DNA of 27,218 bases, taken from contig BFEA01000711.1 in NCBI GenBank assembly GCA_003427395.1, forward strand, positions 543,322 through 570,539, written 5' to 3'. The stretch comes from Chara braunii (lineage: Eukaryota; Streptophyta; Charophyceae; Charales; Characeae). A program made the position numbers and the translations under genes. Every line of letters starts with the position of its first letter. Positions within the stretch are counted from its first letter, which is position 1. Positions 1-9,141 of this stretch are shown piece by piece. A model generated the notes under the pieces. The model was not told where the DNA came from. It made no database searches and saw only the letters and a program-made list of their open reading frames with translations.

Positions 1-84
<84 letters not shown>
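1..84. repeat. Compound microsatellite (GT)30(GA)12
   Basis: The first 60 bases are uninterrupted GT, followed by GA to base 84. The array is probably truncated by the window edge. An open frame through it encodes only CV and ER dipeptides and is not a gene. Confidence 0.97.
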
Positions 85-527
85 CCCTGGCCCTCCCCCT
101 CCTCCCCCCTCCTCCCCCCTCCCGGTCTATCTGCCCCTCCTCCCCCCTCCCCCCCCACCTCCTGCCCCACACTGATTACACACACATAGTACACCTAACA
201 CCCGGTCTTGCCATTCCCTCATGACCTGCCACCCCCCCTTCTGTCACTAAGCCGGCCAGGGCTTCATTGCCTTACTGTTACCTTCTGAGGGGTGGCCAGT
301 GGAGTGAGAAGGGGTTGTGGACGTGGCCAGTGAGTTGGAGATAAAGAGTTCGGAACTGGAAGCATTATGCCACAGAGGGGCAACTGCCCTAAATCATTTC
401 CCGCATCAGAATACAAGAGCCACAGTCCAGCATAATCCGTCACATGGATGACATCTCAGGCTATACAGGCAACTCCAGTAGCGTCTGTAAATATCGTCTT
501 CGCAACTACACAATTAATTTTAACATG
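85..527. other. Gene-free stretch; pyrimidine-rich at its left
   Basis: Bases 85-165 are C-rich on the plus strand, with repeated CCTCCCCCCT words, so the minus strand is G-tract rich and could form a G-quadruplex. From 170 to 527 the sequence is mixed, with no coding signal or recognisable repeat. Confidence 0.6.
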
Positions 528-560
528 TATTGGGAAGCTGGACCCTTTTTCCAGCAGGTG
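528..560 (+). repeat. Fragment of the SINE-like repeat found near 23.8 and 24.7 kb
   Basis: This 33-bp stretch (tattgggaagctggaccc, a T run, then ccagcaggtg) aligns with the core of the poly(A)-ended repeat described at 23742-23818 and 24691-24773. It lacks the CTCCCCACC-AATAGAT-GGAGC part and the tail. It is short, so shared ancestry is likely but not certain. Confidence 0.4.
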
Positions 561-699
561 TAGGCAACCAATTTAGGCTACTGGGTAGTTGTATAGGTCC
601 AAATGCCATACTTCTTCGAGAGTGGGCCATGCAAGCTAGCAGTCGTTACAATATGATGTTTCAACATACATACAAACAAACAAGCAAGCAAGATGTTCA

Positions 700-799
700 G
701 GGACGCTGGACCCGGTGTGAGGAAACCCGGGGACCCGGTGTGAGGAAACCCGGGGACCCGGTGTGAGGAAACCCGGGGACCCGGTGTGAGGAAACCCGG
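700..799. repeat. Four exact 23-bp tandem units, preceded by a dispersed 17-mer
   Basis: Four identical copies of a 23-bp unit (ggacccggtgtgagg, then aaacccgg) occupy 708-730, 731-753, 754-776 and 777-799. The array begins inside the 17-mer gggacgctggacccggt (700-716). That 17-mer occurs exactly, in reverse complement, at 23800-23816, which links the array to the SINE-like repeat on the far side of the window. Perfect identity suggests recent expansion. Open frames here simply translate the repeat. Confidence 0.95.
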
Positions 800-975
800 G
801 GAGGGCTCGCCTACTGTCTGCTGAAGCCAAGGGCTACAGCGCCTGTCACTCGCTGGGCCCGCTTCCGAGGTCCTCTGCGACCGGTAGGGTGTCGGGGTTT
901 GTGATGTTTGCCGCTTTCCCTTTTTTTTTGTCACATTAGGAGCTCTCTCCCACTCCAAAGAAAACACATTTGCCG

Positions 976-1027
<52 letters not shown>

Positions 1028-1070
1028 AAAAAAAAAAGAAGGGAAAAAAAAAGAAGGGAAAAAAAAAAGA
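976..1070 (+). repeat. 50-base poly(A) followed by three 15-bp A-rich units
   Basis: An uninterrupted run of about 50 A (976-1025) is followed by three copies of a 15-bp GG-A9-GAAG unit starting at 1026, 1041 and 1056. The sequence just before the run (aggagctctctccc ... catttgccg) loosely resembles the end of the SINE-like copy at 24691-24773 (gttgctccctcccc ... catttgtcctg). A retroposon tail is therefore possible, but the match is weak. Confidence 0.85.
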
Positions 1071-1212
1071 AACAAGTTTCTCAAGCCCCCAGTTCGGGAG
1101 ACGCACAGTTTACAGGCCGGTAGGCAATCGTTTCACTTAACTTAAACTGAATGGGCTTATCCAAATGAAGCAACAGTTCATCAGTGAGTAATACATTGGA
1201 CCGTATTAGCGT

Positions 1213-1230
1213 AAAAAAAAAAAAAAAAAA
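1213..1230 (+). repeat. A18 homopolymer
   Basis: Eighteen consecutive A follow ttagcgt. No coding region or element boundary could be attached to it. Confidence 0.9.
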
Positions 1231-1458
1231 CACAGATCGCAAGAGCAATAACACCCTTCGTGTCAAAGGCAACGATTATTGGGCCAATCTGGGAACTACG
1301 TCTCTCATTTGATCAATCCGCAGCTGATGCTCAGTGAACGTGCCTCACCAAGTAACAGAGAGTGATTTGCTTAACTTTCCAACGAGCGGCCAATGCTTGG
1401 CTGTCTTCGAACATCACTCATTCGATTTTGAAGGAGACTGTAAACAGATTTTTGATTC

Positions 1459-1672
1459 CGAGGGTGCGTCAATTGAATTTCAGTTACGAAAGAGAGCGAA
1501 TAGCCGGCCTGATATCAGACTACGAAGATGGGCTATTCGCTGGGCGAACTCTGATTATGAAAGTAAGCGAACAGTTGTCTCGGTTTCAGACTGCGTAGAT
1601 GAGCCAATCACTGGCTGAACTCTGATTGTCCAAGCGTGCCAACAGTTGACTGAGTTCAGATAATGAATAAGC
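1459..1672. repeat. Degenerate tandem repeat, about 71-bp period
   Basis: Units B (1530-1600) and C (1601-1672) align through most of their length. They share a tGGcTgaACTCTGATT-like block, an AACAGTTG block and a cAGActgcgtAGAT-like end. A more diverged unit (about 1459-1529) precedes them and shares the end gatatcagactacgaagat. Small open frames across this array differ between the units and look non-coding. Confidence 0.6.
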
Positions 1673-3589
1673 ATAAGTTTTTTTTTTTTCCCTTTTAAGT
1701 ATGACCCTTCCTTTCCCGGTTCTCTCCTCTCAGAGTCGTCCCGCTCCAACAAGCGCTCATAGTCCCGTTTCCATACACTCGTTCCTTTCTGTACTCTCTC
1801 AATAGCTTTCGTTCTCATAGGCACTCTTGTCCATGCACACAGCTAGCGGACTAAACACACTACTTCAATAATAAGTAAATGGAGATATCCCTCTGCTTCG
1901 CCGTAGCTTCATACGCAAGCCCACATGAGCACCTCTTCAGAATTATGTCAGGAGGCACTCGTGCGCAGACATTCACACCCAGCAAGATTATCGAGAGCTG
2001 GTCTCCCGTAGACGCACGAAGAGGAATGCTAGTGCACTCTCAACACCCACACTTCCCTTCACTCACATGTACTCCGTTCGTTCTCGCCTTTCCCCACTCT
2101 TCTCTTTTCGCACCGTCTCTTCCTTGTTTCCTCTTCACATTGCTTCTCCCTCCCGTCCAAAAGCGAGGTTGCCGCTACTGGACCAGTTCATCAGGATGAT
2201 TACAGCGAACCGAATGCGCCTGAGCTCACCCTAGAACTAGGTTCCTAATTTTAAATAATAGTAATAATAACATCCAGATTTTCAGGCGTTGCCCTCCCAA
2301 TCTCTCACCCCTTTTGTTCTCAGCACCACCTGCCAGTTGTTCCCTGCTCTGATCCCCGAGCATTCTCAGTTAGAGGCATTTCTGATGTATCTGGCCACTT
2401 TTAGCGGGTGGGTGCATTTGAGATGAACCGATTGTAATTAGCACAGACTTCTCTTCCCCCGTTACCTCTTCCCCGCTCTCTCTCACCACGGTATGTTAAC
2501 CCGGGAAGCGCTCAAACGAGGTTCTCCCCTCAGATCAGTCGTCGGGAGATAAGCACATACCTTTTCGTCTCAATTTGACCTCGCGACTCGTCGAGGGATA
2601 CCATACCGTCAACAACTTCTTCTGCCAGCACCAGGGAGGTTGTATGGACTTGACCTCGATCAACTGCCCTCGCCCGCACCGTCGTGGAAGGGGAAGTGGA
2701 AACTTGGTGAGACCAACGGAAAATTGTGGGGGTGCAATGCACAGAAACCCACGTCCCTTCCCTTCAAATTGAGGAAGCTTCAGTTGAGCTGCGGAGGGAG
2801 TAGCGCGAAATTCGATACCAGTTCACATGTTCGACGCCGCGCCCATCTACTCTTTTCGCTGTTCCGTCTTCGAGTCCGAGCCCCTCACTCGCCCCGACTT
2901 AAGTGGAATCGTACGTCCTCATTCGATCTAGGAGCCTGCTCACCCATGCCTGCTTCGGCTCCTACCCCTCCAAAATGGCCCACGTGATAACAACACCAAG
3001 TTGGCAGTCACCTCTCAGACGATGCCTATTCTACTCCCTTGGTCTCTTCTCAGACTCCGCCTATCTCCCGTCTTGACTGCAGCTGGCTGGCTTGAACAAA
3101 CAGGCGTGAACGGAGCTCCCACTCACATTTGCTGTCCACCATTATCTATCAAGGGCGATCCCATGCAACAGCACCGAGTGCACTGCCCACTCTCCTTAGG
3201 GGGCTCCTGCCATCAATAGCCTGTGACTCAAGCTGCGACAGTAGCTGAGTTCGATGAGCGTGGCGTGGGTGGCCCAGCTCTGTCCTGTCGAAGAGCCTAA
3301 CGTCGCCTACAAAGGGCACGTTGTCTCCAGCCCGTCTCGCCTTAGTTGTCGTTCTCCTTCCAAACAGGCATATCTGAATCGACGTATAAGCGTGGTACGC
3401 TATGCACGCCTCCTCTTCTCGTCCCGACCCAAGTCCCTTCCATCGCATCCTCTAGTCAACGAGCGTGTCTGTGCTCACTCGCTCGCAAAGGCTGCGGACG
3501 CCTGGCTCTCTGTCTGTCCAGAAGAACTCTTCCCCCGTCTATATCTGTCCAAATGTCGCTTGGGTGGGGCCCGAGCAACGCTGGTACCC
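1673..3589. other. Region without recognisable genes
   Basis: Bases 1681-1691 are a T run. After that comes mixed-composition DNA with several open frames of 65-160 codons on both strands. Their translations have no recognisable motif, they overlap one another, and none combines a convincing start with domain content. The long frame at 3346-3819 is one of them. I see no tRNA fold, LTR pair or longer repeat here. Confidence 0.5.
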
Positions 3590-4165
3590 TCGGTACCAGT
3601 CTTTCCGGGCCCCAGGGCCAGGTGGTTTCAGGCAGGGGTTATATCAGTGTCGGAGCGTGCCAGACCATAGCAGCCCTGATCGAAATGGTACTCCAAACCA
3701 GGTTATCCGCACCAGTTCCGGGCCAGCCTGAATGCTGTGACAATGTACTCACTTGCCGTACCCGCGCTAAATTAGAGTCCTTATCATGTCCTGTCGCGAC
3801 ACTGGTGACGAGCTCGTGACCCCGCCGATGTAGTAGTACCGTACCCTCGATGAAGGCCACAAAACTGAAGTGAACTGAAGCAGCCCCAGATCCAATACCG
3901 AACCAGTGGCCATACCGATCGTCTCAACAGTGAATTGAGGTAGCCCGTTCCAACGCTGTTCCACTGACCGTACCGTGGCTGTTTCGATCCAGCCACCGTA
4001 CCAGACCAACACAGAGTACCGCACCGTGTTGCAAATGCGTCATGCCAGTACCGGCAAATGACTGTACCGTTCCTGTTCCCAACCAGTGTTCACACCGAAA
4101 TAACAAAGCCGCGTGGCCCGTTCCAAAGTAAAACCAGTAGCTGCACCATACCGAGCACGTCGCCT
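3590..4165. repeat. Cluster of degenerate GTACCG / CCAGT / CCGTTCC words
   Basis: Short words such as gtaccgtaccc, taccgaaccagt, accgtaccgtgg, caccgtaccag, gtaccgcaccg, ccagtaccgg, tgtaccgttcc and cataccgag recur many times in under 600 bp. Spacing is irregular, so this looks like an old degenerate satellite or an array of binding-site-like words rather than a clean tandem repeat. No convincing gene lies in it. Confidence 0.4.
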
Positions 4166-4315
4166 CGACCCAAAAATCGGTCTCACTCACTCAATAACAC
4201 TCGGGTTATTGCAAGGGTAGTAATCAAAAGGATCGGGCAAAATCAAGCGTGGGTCTATAACTGCCGGAAACTCGTACGAATCGAGGGACCGAGGGTAAGT
4301 AAATGATTCCCGGCA

Positions 4316-4572
4316 AAGGAATAAATCCCGATAAAAATTAATCAAATAATAAAGAATCATTTTTTTTTTCTCTTCCTTTATTATTTTTAATTGTTTTACT
4401 CATCTTTAATTTCGTTATCCGAATTTATGAAAATTGAGGACAATCTCATCAAGGATAAATCCTGATAAAAAATCAATCAAATAATAAATAATCATTTGTT
4501 TTCTTCCCTTTTATTATTTTTAGTTCTTTCACTAAATTTTAATTTTGTTATTAGAATTTATAAAAATTGAGG
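4316..4572. repeat. AT-rich tandem duplication, two copies of about 122-125 bp
   Basis: Copy 1 (about 4316-4440) runs from ggaataaatcccgataaaa to gaatttatgaaaattgagg. Copy 2 (about 4451-4572) runs from ggataaatcctgataaaa to gaatttataaaaattgagg. They match along their length with scattered substitutions and small indels, separated by about 10 bp. The block is far more AT-rich than its neighbours. Confidence 0.85.
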
Positions 4573-4899
4573 TTTTATTTCACCGTCAGTTGTTCAACGC
4601 AAAAGAGGCGCGCCGAGGCCTAATACCATACCCCCGCTCCGCAGCTGGCAGCTTCGGGAACAACCTCAGAACGGACCAAAAGGGCAAGTGTCAGGTGCGA
4701 CAAACACGACGGGTCATTTTTTTTTAATTTCAAGGGTTAGTCTCGATGGTCGGTGTAGGGGATTTTACGGACCCTCCGAGAACCCTTAAATTTTCCCGGT
4801 CATCCTAATGAGAATACCAGATGATTCTTCCGCAGACATTCAACCCAAGGTCCAATCCTCTGTATTTCGGGTGGCCAACTGGTCTGCGGCCGCCCGACA
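4573..4899 (-). other. Probable 3' flank or 3' LTR remnant of the gypsy element
   Basis: Reading the minus strand past the integrase tail stop (4950), a purine stretch (gagaagagg) is followed at 4899 by tgtcgggcggccgcagacc. The TG start is where a 3' LTR would be expected to begin after a polypurine tract. I could not find a matching second LTR near 11.5 kb or beyond 19.7 kb, so neither the LTR end nor its identity can be confirmed. Confidence 0.3.
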
Positions 4900-4949
4900 G
4901 TAAGCTCAGACCTCTTCTCGACGCCCCCGTCGAGACAATGCCGTTTTGG

Positions 4950-6377
4950 TCAGAGGAAACGTACAAGATTTAAGGTGATCATTCGCGTGCGTCGCTTACG
5001 TCTGCGCTTATCTGTCTTGTGTTTAGGTTTCTTGGGGATCCTGAGACTGAGAGGGTGTTTCTTGCCCTTCCTTTGACGCGATCGTTTCGGTTCAGATAGA
5101 GGATTATTTTTCAGCTTCTTTCTGCGTTGGGATGGAAATGACCCAGCCACACCGCTTCGCCTAATGTGGACCCTTCGTTTAGGTCTCCCTAGTACAAAAA
5201 GCCGTTTTTTTTTCTTCCCTAGTGTCAAGCCCTTTACTTTCCTGGTCTCCACTTTTTTTCTTTTCTTCGAACTCTCTCCTACCTCAAACTGTCTTGATGG
5301 TGCTTCATCTGTTACCTTGGCTTTCCCCTTTCCCTTGGGATCTGACAGTGTTGGTGTAGGGGTAGGGACTTTCCTTGGCCTGAACAGTTTTAGTCTAGCC
5401 CCCGCTACAGGATCTCTCCACGTAGACCCATCTAATTCAGCTATCATATATGCTCCCCAGTCGAGTACCTCGACTACGCGGTAGGGCCCCATCCATCTAT
5501 TGGCCAGCTTTCCTGACCACGTCCTCTCTAAAGCTGCGTCGTAGAGAACTACCATATCACCCACACTTATCCTCTCTTTTCTAATTCTGACATTCCTATC
5601 CCATCTCTCTTTCCCTTTTTCTCTTTACACAGGTAGTCGATCAGCCACTGTCATGAGATTGTCTTCTAATCCATAGGTTATCTGTCTTGTTGGAGCCGCC
5701 AGAAAGTCCTCTCGCGACATACTGTCCGCCTAGTCAACGGTAGTCCAACTATCTACGTGAAATTTTATGGCCAGAGGGCAATGCCTTCCAAACCATAGAG
5801 TGTAAGGCGGGTAACCCGTGCTAGTCCGCACCGTGACATTGTCCGCCCATACCGCGTATCGAAAGTATCGCGCCCAATCGCTATCTTTCCCTCTACACCA
5901 TTTGGACAATGATGCTATCAAGGATTGATGACCTCGCTCTACCGGTGAGTTGGACTGAGGATGGTAGGCAGTGGCTATCAAGACCCTAGCTCCTGCCTTC
6001 TTGAACACGTTTTGAACCTCATGTGCTAGGAATTTGGCCCCCCTATCCATTACAATCCTACTAACGCACCCGTATCTAGATAGGTATTCCAAAACAAAGT
6101 TCTTGACTTCGTTGGCCGATTTCATTCTGATGGGTTTACCATCTATAAACCCTGTGAAATCATCCCCGATGTTCACCACATAATTCATATTTCCTACCCC
6201 TTTCGGCATCTTCACTAGATCAATATGTACCTTCTCGCCTGGTCTAGTAGGATAGGAAGGATGAAGAGGCTCCTTGTATCTCACAAGAGCTCTCTTTTGA
6301 CACTCCTCATAGGTCACACAATACTTCTCAACGTTCTTGTACTGACCTTCCCACATATAATGTGTGCACTTTCTCAT
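4950..6377 (-). pseudogene. Gypsy integrase with GPY/F module and basic C-terminus (two in-frame stops)
   Basis: One reading frame runs from 6377 to 4950 and is broken only by TAG at 5730-5732 and TAA at 5625-5627. The catalytic triad is visible: D in HIDLV, D in MDRGAKF and E in SPVERG, with exactly 35 residues between the second D and the E. That second motif is usually DxGxEF, so R-G-A-K-F is a variant. After the second stop comes a GPY/F module (WMGPYRVVEVLDWGAY ... VAGARLKLFRPRK), then about 120 residues very rich in K and R. No chromodomain is seen. The zinc-binding end overlaps the upstream frame: YCVTYEECQ has Tyr where the second Cys of a CxxC pair would give a normal H2C2 site. Confidence 0.92.
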
Positions 6378-7201
6378 ACGTCTCTTTTACTCCTCTAAGT
6401 CCACCAACTACATCGTCATGAAGTTCCGCTACTATCGATTGTTTCTCCTCTGAATCGCAGACCACTCGTAGAGGCATTCCAGATCTCGTGGGTCCACGGA
6501 ATAGATGTCCAGATCTAAGGCAGTACTGAGTTGCCTGTCTCCTGATGTCCGGATCTGGACTCTCCTCACTTGACAGATGCAGTCCGATTGTTCGGTACTT
6601 ACCTTCGTAAAGGTTAACCCGAAATCGATCCGCTCGTCTCAACTCAGTCATGGTCAGTGCTGCTGCAACTATCGGACGCTCCACTTCAATCGGAATGCGC
6701 AAAAGTCCATCAACTATCGCGTTCTTAGTGCCTGAAACCCTCTCGATGGTATAGTCGAAGAGTCGAATTCTAATTAACCATCGCCCGATATTGGGATCGG
6801 TCAAACTAAAATCCTTCTGTAAAACCGACACCACAACATTAGGATCTACTCGTAGGACGAATCACCACCCGTATATGTAGTGTCTAAAGGCATCTAAGCA
6901 CCGCAGGACAACTAACACCTCCTTCTTAAATTGATTGTAGTTACGCTCCGCGGTGTTAAGCGTCCGACTCTCGAACCTCAACGACCTCTCCTTTCCTTCA
7001 ACGTCCTCCTGGGAAAGCAGTCCTTCTACTGAACATGACATCTATAGATACTATGAAGGGTTTGTTGGCCTCGTCATCGAAGAATGGTACGCCTAAGATA
7101 CGCCCTCCTTCTTTGAATTCGTCCTTAAGTGCAAGCATGGCGGCTTCCTGTGAGGAATCCCAGTAAAACCGTTCGGTCCTACGAAGAAGAAGTCTCAGTG
7201 G
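6328..7201 (-). pseudogene. Gypsy RNase H and linker to the H2C2 zinc region (frameshifted)
   Basis: Just past the TAA at the end of the RT frame the same frame continues into the RT-RNase H connection. It has a PL..L stretch, F-Y-W-D, and then PFIVSID with the first catalytic Asp. Near 7.03 kb the frame changes and continues as LSQEDVEGKERSLRFESRTL, NTAERNYNQFKKEVL (catalytic Glu), then YIYG, a TGA stop at 6862-6864, and FVLRVDP. From 6834 the frame is open to 6328 and contains DPNIGRWL and a VSGTKNAIVDGLLR end. It then reaches the zinc region ELHDDVVGGLRG, where Leu replaces the His of the usual GGHRG. A further shift near 6.36 kb passes into the integrase frame. Confidence 0.87.
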
Positions 7202-8333
7202 TTACGCCTTCTCCGCGTATCCCTGTATAAAGATTCGCAAGTACCCTACAACTCCCAAAAACTGACGAACCTCGTTCGCGCTATGTCGCGGCGATGGCCA
7301 GTTCAAGAGTTTATCCAGCTTCGCTGAATCTGCCCGACGTCCTCGTGCGTCACAGATAAACCCTAAAATCTTAATCGAAGAAACTGCCCAGCGGCTCTTT
7401 GTTCTACTGATCGTCAGATTGGCATCGTCTAGCTGCTCTAGAACCGCATAAATGTTTGTCAAGTGTTGCTCTACAAACCTCCTGACGCCAGGAACGACCT
7501 CCATCTCATCTCTCTCGACCGGTCCCTTAATCGGAAAATCGTCTAGAAAGACTTCCACCTTGTCAGGAATGAAGTCTTTCAGGATTGCTACCATAGCTCT
7601 CTAGAATACCGCGACTTCGTTAGTCCAACCCATAGGTACCACCATCATCTGGACTAATCCGAGTGGTATGTGCATGGCAGTGAGGTGCCTGTCTCTAGGG
7701 TCTCAAGGTATCTCGTCATAACCAGAAAACAAATCTCAGACAAAATAGATCAATCTGTCTGTCACTTCCTCCGCTAGCAGATCCGTGTGGGGAATCGATC
7801 CCACATCGTGGATGGTGACAGCATTCACTTTTCAAAGATTTTGAATCCACCGGATCTTCTTATTCTGTTTCCACGAAAAGAACCATCTATTTGCATAAGC
7901 GTTATCTGATGGCTCAGCCACATGAGAGGTTATCTTCCCTTTTAAAAACGTGGTCACCTCTTCTTTCTCTTTTTGCGCGTACTTCCATCCTGCATCATTC
8001 CACGACGTATGCAGAATTGTATAAATCCTAGCAGGTTTGGCATACCTAGGGTCGATTTTGCCTCTTTCCGCATCGCTAAACGCTATCGCTTTGTCACAGG
8101 TTTTGAGAACTTCCAGCACGCGATCTCTCTCCTGCTCAGTCAAATTCTCGTCTCCAATGTCCATCTTGGCTATCCTTTCCTTCGTCAGGCGTTGCGACTC
8201 TTTTTTTTTCCTCTCTTTTATCTCTCTCGTGTTCTCTTCTTCAAATATCCCTTCTAGCGCCGATCGCTCCCGAGCGACTGCCGCCGGCTTTACCTTCTCA
8301 GCTACTCGCTTATGTTTCTTTGGCCGCCCCCCG
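7202..8333 (-). pseudogene. Gypsy reverse transcriptase (one frame, four internal stops)
   Basis: The frame begins after an indel near 8.33 kb. It opens with a basic and acidic segment, then MDIGDENLTEQERDR and AFSDAERGKIDP, the usual lead-in to Ty3-type RT. RWFFSWKQNKKIRWIQNL is followed by TGA (7832-7834), then NAVTIHDVGSIPHTDLL, TGA (7736-7738), DLFSGYDEIP carrying the first catalytic Asp, TGA (7703-7705), a TAM..PLGL block, TAG (7601-7603), and the active-site VEVFLDDFPIKG (FLDD at 7538-7549). The thumb segment ends QFLGVVGYLRIFIQGYAEKA. Four stops rule out function, while frame retention across them shows point mutation rather than indels dominates here. Confidence 0.92.
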
Positions 8334-9141
8334 TAGGGGGCTGTGCCCCTAAAAAAGACTCAGAAATCATCCCGCCGAATTCTTCATTCTCGCTCTTTGG
8401 ATAAGATTTCTCATCCAGGATCATACGATTCCCCAAGTCTTCGACTTCAATTATACCTCCTTCCTCTGTAAATAGGGGTCCGTATTTTTTATCACTGAAC
8501 CTCAGCGTGCGACTAGCGAAAGAAGACGACTCGCATGCTCCGGGTACACCAGCAGCCGCTAGAGCCGCTTTGTTCCTCGGATCTCGAGGCTCTACAATTT
8601 TTATCATAATCCTGCCACCGTCGGGACGCTTGATAGAGAGCATCTGACTTCCATTTGGTCGCTCTATCGTGACCTCGTTAACATGGCTCAACCACGTTCG
8701 TCCTAGCAAAAGCTCAAAGATACAGTCCTTGACAGCAAAGACCGGCATCGTTGTGCGTAGTCCTTCGATCTCAATGGCTGCCTTATGATAGACTCCAAAG
8801 ATCTTCTGCTTTCTTCCGCCAGTCGTCTCTGTCTCAAAGAGGAAAGACCTATCCAGGTTCAATCCCAACCGTACTGCGAGTTCCTCGTTTATGATGACAG
8901 TTTCACTGCCATTATCAATTACTCCTCGGAGAACTATCTCGTCGTTGAGAATAGTCTCAACTGTCCCGCTTCCTAAGATATAAAACTTAACAGGAGAGAC
9001 TCCTTCCATACCATCCAGGTATACTGTCGCTCCACGCTCGGCTTTCTCGCTCACTCCCAATACTGCCACAGTAGGCACCTCTGGTTTAGGAGTCATTTGT
9101 ATGTCATCGCCTAGAGGAATTCGGGTCTTTTGTGTAATCAT
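8302..9141 (-). CDS. Gypsy retropepsin-like aspartic protease segment (open, 279 codons)
   Basis: This is the longest undamaged part of the element. The protease active site reads GVIDNGSETVI (DNG in place of the commoner DTG/DSG), followed by LAVRLGLNL and an ELLLGRTWLS block that matches the ILGRxWL flap-side motif of retropepsins. Its ATG immediately follows the gag TAG in the same frame, so gag and protease would be joined by readthrough of one codon. At the 3' end, near a run of six G (minus strand, about 8.33 kb), the true pol frame (RPKKHKRVAEK) leaves this one. The last few residues (GGGQRNISE) are therefore probably a frameshift artefact. Confidence 0.85.
   Translation of the reverse strand: MITQKTRIPLGDDIQMTPKPEVPTVAVLGVSEKAERGATVYLDGMEGVSPVKFYILGSGTVETILNDEIVLRGVIDNGSETVIINEELAVRLGLNLDRSFLFETETTGGRKQKIFGVYHKAAIEIEGLRTTMPVFAVKDCIFELLLGRTWLSHVNEVTIERPNGSQMLSIKRPDGGRIMIKIVEPRDPRNKAALAAAGVPGACESSSFASRTLRFSDKKYGPLFTEEGGIIEVEDLGNRMILDEKSYPKSENEEFGGMISESFLGAQPPTGGGQRNISE

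Noticed and set aside
578-1123. Frames encoding poly-F or poly-K
   Set aside because: They translate the A50 tract, the 15-bp A-rich units and the 23-bp tandem.
1334-1618. 94-codon plus frame as a small gene
   Set aside because: It runs over a degenerate 71-bp tandem whose units are not in a common frame, and has no known motif.
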